From assembly GCA_963786225.1 (NCBI GenBank), contig CAWAYQ010000024.1, forward strand, positions 1 to 64,000: a DNA stretch of 64,000 nucleotides. The letters are read 5' to 3'. The notes under the pieces are model-generated. The model was not told where the DNA came from, made no database searches, and saw nothing but the letters and a program-made list of their open reading frames with translations. Source of the stretch: Flaviflagellibacter sp963786225. GTDB lineage: Bacteria; Pseudomonadota; Alphaproteobacteria; Rhizobiales; Methylopilaceae. The position numbers and the translations under genes were made by a program. Below, in pieces: positions 1 to 9,964 of the stretch (positions are counted from its first letter, which is position 1; each line of letters begins with the position of its first letter).

Positions 1-614
1 AACGCGGGCGCCGCCTTGCGATCTTTCGGCGAGAGGTAGCGGTTGCGCGAGGACAGCGCGAGGCCGTCGGCTTCGCGCACGGTCGGGGCGGGCACGATCT
101 CGACGCCGAGATCGAGATCGCGCGTCATGCGCTTGACGACCTGAAGCTGCTGCCAGTCCTTTTCGCCGAACACGGCGATATCGGGCTTCACCTGCGTGAA
201 GAGCTTCGTCACCACGGTCGCGACGCCGCCGAAGAAGTGCGGGCGCGCATCGCTTTCGAGGCCCGCCGCGGGCCCGCCGTCGGGCAGGACGCGCGTCGCA
301 AAGCCCTCCGGATACATTTCCGCGACGGAGGGCGCATAAACGAGATCGACCTTCGCCGGGCCGAGCCCCGTGACGTCCGCCCCCAGAGTGCGCGGATAGC
401 GGTCGAAATCCTCGTTCGGCGCGAACTGTGTCGGGTTGACGAAGATCGAGACCACGACCCGGTCCGCGTGCTTGTGCGCGAGATGGACGAGCGCGACATG
501 GCCTTCGTGCAGCGCTCCCATGGTGGGCACGAGCGCCACGCGCTCGCCTTTGGCGCGGAAGCCGCCGACGAGGGCGCTGATTTCGGCCTTGGTGTGGAAT
601 ACGGGAGCGAACAT
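1..614 (-). CDS. panC: pantothenate synthetase (3' end beyond window)
   Basis: Joins pantoate and beta-alanine, using ATP, to make pantothenate in the cytoplasmic coenzyme A pathway. The translation starts at the ATG at 614 and shows the nucleotide-binding motif VPTMGALHEGH (residues 29-39), then VNPTQF (59-64), FGEKD near residue 149 and SSRNRYL near 188. These are the signatures of the family in the expected order. About 204 codons are visible. The family is usually about 280 residues, so the C-terminal part lies beyond the left edge. It diverges from the DnaJ-domain gene at 688. Identification is firm; only the missing end is unknown. Confidence 0.96.
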   Translation of the reverse strand, partial: MFAPVFHTKAEISALVGGFRAKGERVALVPTMGALHEGHVALVHLAHKHADRVVVSIFVNPTQFAPNEDFDRYPRTLGADVTGLGPAKVDLVYAPSVAEMYPEGFATRVLPDGGPAAGLESDARPHFFGGVATVVTKLFTQVKPDIAVFGEKDWQQLQVVKRMTRDLDLGVEIVPAPTVREADGLALSSRNRYLSPKDRKAAPA

Positions 615-687
615 GGCGGGACGCATAGCAAGGCCGCACCTTTACGCCAAGGCTCGCCTCATCGCCGCGCAGATGCGATAACGGCGC

Positions 688-1185
688 GTGGTTGCTCTTG
701 TTCTCGGCATTCTAGCGCTCGGCGCGTTCCTGGTCATGACCCGCATCTTCGTGTCGGCGGACCCGGCGCGTATGGCGCAGCGCATGCGCATCGCCGGCGG
801 CGTGGGCGGTATCGCGCTCGGCGCTCTGCTGATGGCCTTAGGCAAAGGCGGCTTCGGCCTGCCGCTGATGGTGCTCGGCGGCAGCCTTCTTACCGTGTTC
901 TTTCGCCGCTCAGTCGAAACTGATCTGAACCGCGGGCCGTCCGGTGGGGCTGAAGACCTGAACCGCGACCCGCATGCGCGGCGCCGAAACCCGCCGCGCC
1001 AAAGCGCGATGTCCGAGGATGAGGCGTACAAGATCCTGGGGCTTGATCCGGGGACCGGGCCGGACGAAGTCCGGCGCGCGCATCGCGCGCTGATGCAGAA
1101 GCTGCATCCCGATCGTGGCGGATCGGACTGGCTCGCCAGTCGGATCAATCAGGCCAAGGATGTTCTGCTGCGGAAGCGGTACTGA
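688..1185 (+). CDS. DnaJ-domain membrane protein
   Basis: A 165-residue protein with a hydrophobic N-terminus (residues 2-17), a second hydrophobic stretch (about 35-70) and a C-terminal J domain from about residue 108 to the end. The HPD tripeptide sits in KLHPDRGG near residue 140. This layout resembles TIM14/PAM18-like J proteins of alphaproteobacteria, which recruit a DnaK-type chaperone to a membrane site. The client is unknown. The start is a GTG at 688; no stronger start is seen upstream. It faces the dacC gene, whose stop lies 31 bases past this stop, so the two genes end tail to tail. Confidence 0.85.
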   Translation: MVALVLGILALGAFLVMTRIFVSADPARMAQRMRIAGGVGGIALGALLMALGKGGFGLPLMVLGGSLLTVFFRRSVETDLNRGPSGGAEDLNRDPHARRRNPPRQSAMSEDEAYKILGLDPGTGPDEVRRAHRALMQKLHPDRGGSDWLASRINQAKDVLLRKRY

Positions 1186-1216
1186 CGATTCGAGACTGGG
1201 CATGATACGCATCCCC

Positions 1217-3158
1217 TCAGTTCTTGAGAGTGAAACACGACAAACTTGCGCGCTTCACGGCCTTGCAGGCCGCGGTCGCGGAACGCTCGCTGAAACCCGC
1301 AAAGCGGGCGCGGTAAAGGGTAACGCCGTCCTTCTCCACCGGTTCGGTGAAGGGTTCGGCTTCTTTGCTTACGGATGTCACGGCGCCGGAGGCGCGCGAC
1401 AGCAGGGTTTTGGCCTGTGACGGATCGGGAGTCGCGCCGATCTGGATAAGCCAGCCGGAACGCACCGCCGCAGGCGCGGACACGGCCGCGACGGCCGCCG
1501 GCTGCGGGCGGGGTGCCGGTTCGGCATAGGCCATCTGCACCGTCGGCTGGGCAGCCGCTGGCACCTGCAACACCTGCATCTGGGCGGGATGAACGGGGTA
1601 GACGCTGGCCTGCACCGGAGCCTGCTGCTCGACCTGAATCGGCGCGGGCTTGGGCGCTTGCGCAATGGGTACCTCGGCGACGGCCACCGGTGCGGTCGGC
1701 CACCGGTTCAGCGGCCACCGGTGCAACGGGCGTCTGCGCAACAGCCTGCGGGCGCGGTGCGGGAACTTCAGCGACTGGATGCGGGCGCGGCGGCGGCGAG
1801 CCGGGCGTCGTGCCTTCGGCATAGGCACTGGCCGTGACCTTGGACTGCGGGCCGACAACCCAGCGCATCGCGTCGTCGCCGGGCGTCGTGGTCGCGATGG
1901 CGAGCTGAACGCGGCGGGCGATGGCTTCGGGCGTCATTGTCGAATTGCGCGGAGCCTCGATCGCTTCCACGGCGAGGGGGGCGGCGTTGGGCTCGGCCGC
2001 GAGGGCAACGACGGGTTGGGGTACAGCGGCGGCTGCCGGTTCCGGCGCGACGGGCTGCGAGGCGGCGACGGCGGCCATCACCGGCTCAGGCAGAGACTGC
2101 ACCGGGCGCGGCATCGGGTGGGGCACGGACGTCGTCGAGGGCGCGGCGGCGAATGCGGGCGCGGGCGTGGGGACGCTGGCGCGTTCGGACATGAGTGCGA
2201 CCGCGGGTACGGGCTCCGCACCCATCGGTGCAGCCGCGATCAACGGCGCAGTGCGTTTTCCGGGGGAGGCTTTCTCCAGGTTCGCCTGCACAAGCTCGCG
2301 CATCCGTGCGTCACGGGATGAGGAACTACGGCCTCCGAGCACGACGGCGACGATCTTGCGATCATTGTCGTTGGCCGAGGTCAGGAGATTGAAACCCGAG
2401 GCGCGGACATAGCCGGTCTTGATGCCGTCGACGCCTTTCACGTTGCCGACCAGGCGGTTGTGATTGCCGTAGTTCTGGCCGCGCCAGACGAAGCTCCGGG
2501 TCGAGAAGTAGCCGTAATAGTTTGGATGGTTGTCCTGGATCGCGCGGCCCAGCAGAACGAGGTCTCGCGCTGTGGTCACCTGCCGAGGATCGGGGAGGCC
2601 GGAGGCGTTCACATAGACGGTTGAATTCATGCCAAGTGCGCGCGCCTGGCGCGTCATGCGCTGGGCAAAGGCGCTATGGGAGCCGGAAATGTTTTCCGCG
2701 ATAGTGACCGCGACGTCGTTGGCCGACTTCGTGACGATCGCCTTGATTGCCTCTTCGACCGGTATGGTCTCGCCCGGCCGAAGGCCCAGTTTGGACGGCG
2801 CCTGACGCGCCGCTTCGGCCGAAACCTTCAGTGGCGTCTTGAGCGTCACCGTGCCGCGCTCCAGTTCATCGAACAGGATGTAGAGCGTCATCACCTTGGT
2901 CAGGGAGGCCGGGTGGCGGATTTCATCGGGGCTGTCGGCGTGGAGAACCTTGCCGGTTTTGGCGTCGACCACGAGCGCGGCATAAGGAGGCGCATAACCA
3001 CCACCCCCGGAGCTCTTGCTGCGTTTCTGGGAGACTTCCTTGCGCGGCGACTTCTTTCTGGCGGCCTCGGAAGGCCCGTTCACAACAAGCAGAAGCGCGC
3101 ACGCGGCGGCAATGGTGCGAAAAATTATCCAGGAACGAGAAGAGCTTACGCTACGCAT
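1217..3158 (-). CDS. dacC: D-alanyl-D-alanine carboxypeptidase with SPOR domain, frameshifted
   Basis: Penicillin-binding S11 peptidase that trims the terminal D-Ala of peptidoglycan stem peptides in the periplasm. From the ATG at 3158 there is a signal peptide (about residues 1-33), the active-site SxxK as SLTK (85-88), SAN near 145 and KTG near 245. A long Pro/Ala linker follows, and the expected C-terminal SPOR domain (ending RASLSCFTLKN at 1217) lies in another frame. The switch falls at about 1680-1710, inside a short GCCACCGGT-type repeat. As read, the first frame runs on to about 1149 with nonsense. I infer a one-base insertion (or two-base loss), either an error or real decay. Alternative starts are ATG 3176 and 3212. 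Confidence 0.85.
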
Positions 3159-3464
3159 ACGGATCGCGGTCCCCATGGGCCAGCCTGTCGAGGCCGGATT
3201 CTGAATCCTCATTTGCCATCCAGAGGACGGCATGAGCCCAGACAATGGAGGGGTTGCGGTTACGGAGCGGTTAAACCACCTAACGAAAGTTGACACGGAA
3301 TCCCGCGAAGGGACGGGCTTCGGTTTCTCCTGTCCGGCATATGCTTTCCAGACGTTTTACGCGGCCTTTCAGCCGCTCGCGGCTGTGCCATCTGGCGCCG
3401 GGGGATTTCCGATAATAGATTCAGCATGGAATCCGCCGGCTGCGGGCGAAGGGCTCAAGTTTCA
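3159..3464. other. divergent intergenic region, dacC / clpS
   Basis: About 300 bases separate dacC (minus) from clpS (plus). No gene is supported here. A TTGACA hexamer lies at 3290-3295 but has no convincing -10 partner at normal spacing. A GATAATAG stretch lies just upstream of clpS at about 3411-3420. The clpS reading frame could be opened as far back as 3426. I see no structured RNA or repeat. Confidence 0.4.
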
Positions 3465-3821
3465 ATGGCTGTGAAGAAACGCGAACCTGACCTTATGGCC
3501 GCGCCGAAAAACGGCGCGGGCGAGGGCACTGGCACGGCTGTTGCCACCAAGCCCAAGACCAAGACCAAGAAGCCGAACCTCTACCGGGTCCTGCTCCTGA
3601 ACGACGACTACACGCCCATGGAATTCGTCATCCATGTGCTCGAACGTTTTTTCAACAAAAACAGGGACGACGCTACGCGCATTATGATGCACGTGCATCA
3701 GAACGGAGTGGGGGAGTGCGGCGTTTTTACCTACGAGGTGGCCGAGACGAAGGTCACGCAAGTCATGGATTTTGCAAGAAGGCATCAGCACCCTCTGCAA
3801 TGCGTCATGGAAAAGAAATGA
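3465..3821 (+). CDS. clpS: ATP-dependent Clp protease adaptor ClpS
   Basis: Adaptor that binds N-degron substrates and hands them to ClpA. The 118-residue product has a Lys-rich flexible N-terminal tail (to about residue 40), then the folded core. The core opens with YRVLLLNDDYTPMEFV and continues with the VHQNGVGECGVFTYEVAETK region, both diagnostic of the family. I chose ATG 3465 (MAVKKREPD); ATG 3426 upstream and ATG 3495 downstream are also in frame. The stop is 8 bases before the clpA start, so the two form an operon. Aat, which makes N-degrons, is encoded at about 34 kb in the same window. Confidence 0.95.
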   Translation: MAVKKREPDLMAAPKNGAGEGTGTAVATKPKTKTKKPNLYRVLLLNDDYTPMEFVIHVLERFFNKNRDDATRIMMHVHQNGVGECGVFTYEVAETKVTQVMDFARRHQHPLQCVMEKK

Positions 3822-3829
3822 GGTCCTGA

Positions 3830-6250
<2,421 letters not shown>

Positions 6251-6345
6251 GTTCCCTCCCTCTCCCGGCCAAGTCGGGATTACCCGACTTGGCTGGAACA
6301 CCAGAGGGCCTACTCCGCCGAGCCGGTGAGGGGCAGTTTCTCGCC
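6251..6345. repeat. REP-like element with 26-nt hairpin (copy A)
   Basis: Between clpA and terC lies a CCCTCCCTCTCCC arm, followed by a perfect hairpin at 6268-6293 (stem GCCAAGTCGGG, loop ATTA), then a degenerate GGTGAGGGG arm at about 6327-6335. The same arrangement, with different stem sequences, occurs at about 37.1 kb, and a matching hairpin lies at 57.3 kb. It looks like a dispersed intergenic palindromic repeat typical of alphaproteobacteria. Confidence 0.65.
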
Positions 6346-6374
6346 TAGGGCGTTCGTAATTGCGCAAATATGAC

Positions 6375-6401
6375 AAAAGCCGCCCTTGCGGGGCGGCTTT
6401 T
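6375..6401. terminator. bidirectional hairpin terminator clpA / terC
   Basis: The sequence holds AAAAGCCGCCC, a 5-base loop TTGCG and GGGCGGCTTTT. This is a perfect GC-rich stem with A and T tracts on both sides. It lies between the convergent clpA and terC genes, so it can end transcription from either side. Confidence 0.85.
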
Positions 6402-6433
6402 GCATTTCATCTCACCACGCGATGTGCCGCGGG

Positions 6434-7126
6434 TCACGCAGCGGTCGTTTCCCGCTTGGCGAGGCGCACCAGAAGCCAACCCGCCGCCACGACCGCCACC
6501 GCTCCGCCGAGCGCTACCGGCAGTTCGTAACGATGAGCGAAGTCCTCGCCGAAACGCGAAACGACCGCGACGTCCGACATCAGCATTTCGCCGGCAACAT
6601 AGCCGAGCAGGGCCGCGCCCGCCCAAACCACAATCGGCAGTTTGTCGATGACCTTCAGGATGATCGCCGAGCCTGCGATGATGAGCGGGATCGAGATCAG
6701 AAGGCCGAGGATGATGAGCGTCCAGTCGCCGTTCGCGACGCCGGCGATGGCGATGACATTGTCGAGGCTCATGATCATGTCGGCGACGGCGATCGTGCCG
6801 ATAGCCTTCAGCAGCGAGCCGTGCTCGGCGACATGCGACTCGTCTTCGCCGCTGGGCTTCAGAAGATCGACCGCGATCCAAAGCAAAGCGAGCGCGCCGA
6901 CGACCTTGAGATAGGGAATGCCGAGAAGGAATACGACGATCGCCGTAAATACGATGCGCAGGCCGATGGCCGCGCCGGCGCCGACGATCATGCCGACCTT
7001 GCGCTGATGGTCGGGAAGGCCGCGGCAGGCCAGCGCGATGACGACGGCATTGTCGCCGGACAGGAGCGCGTTGATCCAGATGATCTGCCCCAGCGCGAGC
7101 GCAAATTCGGGTGTCATGAAATCCAT
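6434..7126 (-). CDS. TerC / YjbE family integral membrane protein
   Basis: A 230-residue polytopic protein with about seven hydrophobic segments. It carries the family's paired acidic motifs: NALLSGDNAVVIA near residue 20 and MIMSLDNVIAIAG near residue 115. Members are linked to metal (manganese or calcium) export and tellurium resistance, and YjbE-type proteins are often under metal-sensing leaders. The substrate here is inferred only. It faces clpA across a shared terminator. Its upstream leader (7140-7196) can fold into a two-stem structure, and no clear Shine-Dalgarno sequence precedes the ATG at 7126. Confidence 0.9.
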   Translation of the reverse strand: MDFMTPEFALALGQIIWINALLSGDNAVVIALACRGLPDHQRKVGMIVGAGAAIGLRIVFTAIVVFLLGIPYLKVVGALALLWIAVDLLKPSGEDESHVAEHGSLLKAIGTIAVADMIMSLDNVIAIAGVANGDWTLIILGLLISIPLIIAGSAIILKVIDKLPIVVWAGAALLGYVAGEMLMSDVAVVSRFGEDFAHRYELPVALGGAVAVVAAGWLLVRLAKRETTAA

Positions 7127-7139
7127 CGGAGAATACTTT

Positions 7140-7196
7140 CGGAGGTTCCGGTCGCCAGCCTCTCTCCTCGTGGTTAAACCGTCAACGAGACCTCCG
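7140..7196 (-). promoter_or_regulatory. structured leader upstream of terC (candidate)
   Basis: On the minus-strand transcript, CGGAGGT (7196-7190) can pair with ACCTCCG (7146-7140), directly stacked on a second stem CTCGT/ACGAG (7189-7185 with 7171-7167). About 20 bases lie unpaired before the outer stem closes. The structure ends 14 bases before the start codon. Leaders of terC/yjbE-type genes are known metal riboswitches (yybP-ykoY), but I do not see that motif's conserved loop sequences, so this would be a different or degenerate element. Confidence 0.35.
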
Positions 7197-7346
7197 TCTT
7201 ACCGCTTCACGAGGCGCAATAAGATAAAAGACCTATTTCTGATGGCACATGCGCCGTTCCATCATTTTTGAATAACGGTTGAAAGCCGCTGTCGGTTCTA
7301 CCTCGGCCTGCTTTGGCGCATCCATGCGGCCTGAGAGCCGAGGCGC

Positions 7347-7913
7347 ATGAACATTCCGGCGGGCCATAACAGCATAAGGTGCGAAATCGTCACCACCTAT
7401 GAGCAGCTTCTGCATGCTCAGGCGGTGCGGAGCATCTGCTTTCTCGAAGAGCACGGGGTCCGCGCATCCCTAATTTTCGATGGCAATGACTGGCAGGCCA
7501 CGCACATCATCGTCTATGCCGACGAGGAGCCGGTCGGCACGGTGCGCATCCGCTGGTTTCGCGATTTCGCGCAGTTCGAGCGCACCTCGTTCCGCAAGCA
7601 ATGGCGCAATCCTCGGGTCGTCAAAGCCTGTGCCGATTTCGCGTTCGACCATGTCGCCCGCAAGGGCTTCGACAAAGTCATTACCCATGCCAGCCCGACC
7701 GTTGCCCGTCTGTGGCGCATGCTGCTCGGCTTCAAGTCGGTGAGGGGCAAGCAGCCTTTGCTGCTGGCCGGTCATCCCGAGCCCTATATCGCGCTCGAAA
7801 AAATACTCGCCATTCCCGAGAACGTTCTTGGCGATGGGACGGATGCCAATGTGCTGTTTCGCGTCGAAGGAGCCTGGGACGCGCCCGGGCCGCACGAGGG
7901 AACGGCACGGTGA
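7347..7913 (+). CDS. GNAT-like acyltransferase family protein
   Basis: A 188-residue soluble protein. The central part, IIVYADEEPVGTVRIRWF (about residues 54-71) followed by FERTSFRKQWR and VVKACADFAFDHVARKGF, has the beta-strand and acyl-CoA-loop layout of GNAT and autoinducer-synthase-like folds. It lacks a strong substrate-defining motif, so the acyl donor and acceptor are unknown. The stop codon overlaps the GTG start of the next small gene (GTGA), which suggests translational coupling. Confidence 0.6.
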   Translation: MNIPAGHNSIRCEIVTTYEQLLHAQAVRSICFLEEHGVRASLIFDGNDWQATHIIVYADEEPVGTVRIRWFRDFAQFERTSFRKQWRNPRVVKACADFAFDHVARKGFDKVITHASPTVARLWRMLLGFKSVRGKQPLLLAGHPEPYIALEKILAIPENVLGDGTDANVLFRVEGAWDAPGPHEGTAR

Positions 7914-8188
7914 ATCCGGAACGCGCATGGGGGGCGCCGGAGCGGAAAAAGGACGGGCCCGCGGAACGGCCCGCGTGCGAAACCATGGTCGACGAAGCGA
8001 TCGAGGAACTCAAACAGGTCGTGACGATCCAGCACGAGCTGCTCTGCCGCCTGCTGGATGAAAATTATCCGGTCCCGCTCAATCTCGCGGAGGCTCTGGA
8101 AGACGCGGCCAACCGGCTGCTCGATTTTTCGGAAAGCATCAGCCGGCGCAATCTGGTGATCAGGCCGGCCGCTTGGCTGGCAGATTGA
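7910..8188 (+). CDS. hypothetical protein coupled to GNAT-like gene
   Basis: A 92-residue frame that begins with a GTG overlapping the stop of the gene before it. An internal ATG at 7985 (MVDEAIEELKQVV) is an alternative start. The part from residue 26 on is strongly helical and amphipathic, with EELKQVVTIQHELLCRLLDE and then NLAEALEDAANRLLDFSESI. No signal peptide or known domain is recognised. The last 29 bases overlap the 3' end of the convergent LysR gene. The coupling suggests a role with the GNAT-like protein. Moderate confidence that it is expressed. Confidence 0.55.
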   Translation: MNPERAWGAPERKKDGPAERPACETMVDEAIEELKQVVTIQHELLCRLLDENYPVPLNLAEALEDAANRLLDFSESISRRNLVIRPAAWLAD

Positions 8189-9227
8189 ACATGATGCGAA
8201 TGCCCTCATCCGCGACGCTCGGCTGAGGCGTCACGCTCAGCTTGTCGGCGAACCACGGATTGGCGGGTCCGAACATTTCGCAAATCCAGTCGAAAATGAT
8301 GCGGACGGGCTTTGCCTGCAATCGTTCGGTCAGGACACAGGCATAGGTCTTGAGCGGGACGTGGACGCCGAGATCGAGCGGAAGCGCCGCCGGCTCCAGC
8401 ATCGTGTAGTTACCGAGGAGGCCCACACCGAGCCCGGCCTTAACCATCATGCCGTAGACGAACGAATTGTCGCACTGATGCGCGACACGGCCCCGGCTGA
8501 CCGCCTGGTTCCAGGTGTTCCAGACGGGCGCTTCCGCCTGGTAGAGGCGGGACTGGATGAACAGATGTTCCTCGAGATTGCCGAGTGTCGGAAGGCCGCG
8601 TCTGTCGACGTAATCGCGCGACACGACGGGGATCAGATGCACGGTGCCGAGCTCGCGGCAGGTCACTTCCTGCGAGGTGATCGGCGCGAAGCTCACCATC
8701 ATATCGGTCTGGTTCTGCCGGAGATCGTTCAGATTGAGCGGGCTCTGCACATCGATCTGGATCAGTGGATGCTCCTCGGCCAGTTGCCGGAGGCAGGGGA
8801 CGAGAAAAAAGATGCCGAGCCCGTCGGTGATGCTGATGCGCACCTGTCCTTCGAGCCTTTTGGTCTCGGAGCTCATCTCGTTCGACAGCGACAAGAGCGA
8901 TTGGTCGAGGGAGGACAGCAAAGTCGCGAGCGAGGTTCCGCGCGCGGTGAGCTTCACGCCGCTGGTCGAGGGGACGACGAGCTGGGCCCGCATCACATCC
9001 TGCAGGCGTTTGACCTGACGGCTGATCGTGGGCTGGCTCATGTTCAGGAGTTCGGCTGCGCGGTTGAACGAGCCGGCCTTGGCGACAGCGAGAAAAACCC
9101 GCAGCTCGCCCCAGTAATCGCCGCTGAGGATCCTGAAGTCTTCGAGAGAAGTCCGGTTGAGAAACTTCTGCGAGAAAGGAACAGCGTCTTCTGCAAGAGC
9201 ATCCGATGTGCGCTCGATTTCTTGCAT
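8160..9227 (-). CDS. LysR-type transcriptional regulator
   Basis: The product has an N-terminal winged helix-turn-helix, with FLAVAKAGSFNRAAELLNMSQPTISRQVKRL at about residues 46-76, followed by a LysR substrate-binding domain to the C-terminus. I start at ATG 9227 (MQEIERTSDAL). The frame is open further upstream to 9299, but that part looks non-coding. The roughly 45 residues before the HTH are longer than usual for the family. The effector and target genes are unknown; the adjacent convergent GNAT pair is not an obvious target. Confidence 0.88.
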   Translation of the reverse strand: MQEIERTSDALAEDAVPFSQKFLNRTSLEDFRILSGDYWGELRVFLAVAKAGSFNRAAELLNMSQPTISRQVKRLQDVMRAQLVVPSTSGVKLTARGTSLATLLSSLDQSLLSLSNEMSSETKRLEGQVRISITDGLGIFFLVPCLRQLAEEHPLIQIDVQSPLNLNDLRQNQTDMMVSFAPITSQEVTCRELGTVHLIPVVSRDYVDRRGLPTLGNLEEHLFIQSRLYQAEAPVWNTWNQAVSRGRVAHQCDNSFVYGMMVKAGLGVGLLGNYTMLEPAALPLDLGVHVPLKTYACVLTERLQAKPVRIIFDWICEMFGPANPWFADKLSVTPQPSVADEGIRIMFNLPAKRPA

Positions 9228-9530
9228 TCGGCGCGCCCCAGCAAAACCTCGGACTTTAGTTGATACACAAAGAAAGATCGCGCAACCGAATTGCGTCAAT
9301 TCTCGGCGGTATGCCCATTATATTTCTATTCCGAGCATTACAAAATCTAATCGACGGAAAGTTGCGGAACCCATCCTTCCGCGACCTCAAGGAGGCGTTG
9401 CGAGAATGGCGCTACTACTTTGTCGAGAGTGAAAACACGGTCATTCAATTTGAATTCTAAGCTGACATCTTGAGACCGCTTTCGATCATCGCAATTGCTG
9501 GGCGTATTGGATTGCCCCCGTTTGCACGTT
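9228..9530. other. AT-richer intergenic region with doubtful small ORF
   Basis: About 300 bases between the LysR gene and the HIT gene are visibly lower in GC than their surroundings. A plus-strand frame from ATG 9311 to 9460 would encode 49 residues (MPIIFLFRALQNL to the C-terminus). It has no clear ribosome binding site and no recognised domain. The stretch may hold the LysR promoter and could be a relic of acquired DNA. Confidence 0.3.
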
Positions 9531-9956
9531 TCACGCTCCCAACGCAGCCCGGATCTTCTCCGCGTTCGCCGCCAGTACTTCCGGCCTTTCCATCTCGCCA
9601 GTCTGCGGGCGCAGCGGCTGACCCGCCATGCGGGGAACGATGTGGAAGTGCAGGTGGAATACGACCTGGCCACCGGCCTCTTCATTGAACTGCTGAACCG
9701 TCAGGCCGTCGACGCCCATCCCCTTTTTAACGGCCTTGGCGATGGTCTGTACGACACCGATCAGGTAGCCGAGGTCTTCCGGCTGTGCGTCGAGAATATT
9801 GCGCGCCGCGGTCTTCGGGATCACCAGGACATGGCCGTCGGAGCGCGGCATCACATCCATGAACGCCAGAGCGCGGTCGTCCTCGTAGACTTTGTGCGAC
9901 GGCATCTGGCCGTTGAGAATCTTGGCGAACACATTGTTCGGGTCGTACTCGGACAT
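9531..9956 (-). CDS. HIT family protein (histidine triad nucleotide hydrolase)
   Basis: A 141-residue HIT-domain protein. The catalytic histidine triad is HLHFHIVPR near residue 103. The N-terminal part, VFAKILNGQMPSHKVYEDD, is typical of HinT-like nucleoside phosphoramidase or diadenosine hydrolases. The ATG at 9956 is preceded by a good TAGGAG site, which fixes this start within a longer open frame. It lies 8 bases after the FemAB-like gene and is the last gene of a probable ridA-GDPD-femAB-hit operon. The natural substrate is not evident. Confidence 0.93.
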   Translation of the reverse strand: MSEYDPNNVFAKILNGQMPSHKVYEDDRALAFMDVMPRSDGHVLVIPKTAARNILDAQPEDLGYLIGVVQTIAKAVKKGMGVDGLTVQQFNEEAGGQVVFHLHFHIVPRMAGQPLRPQTGEMERPEVLAANAEKIRAALGA

Positions 9957-9964
9957 CGTCACTC

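Noticed and set aside
1680..1710. Programmed ribosomal frameshift in dacC
   Set aside because: There is no slippery heptamer, stop context or stimulatory signal. The site is a repeat where indels are common.
7140..7230. yybP-ykoY manganese riboswitch before terC
   Set aside because: A stem structure exists, but the conserved GGGGAGUAG-type loop sequences are not seen, so I did not name it.
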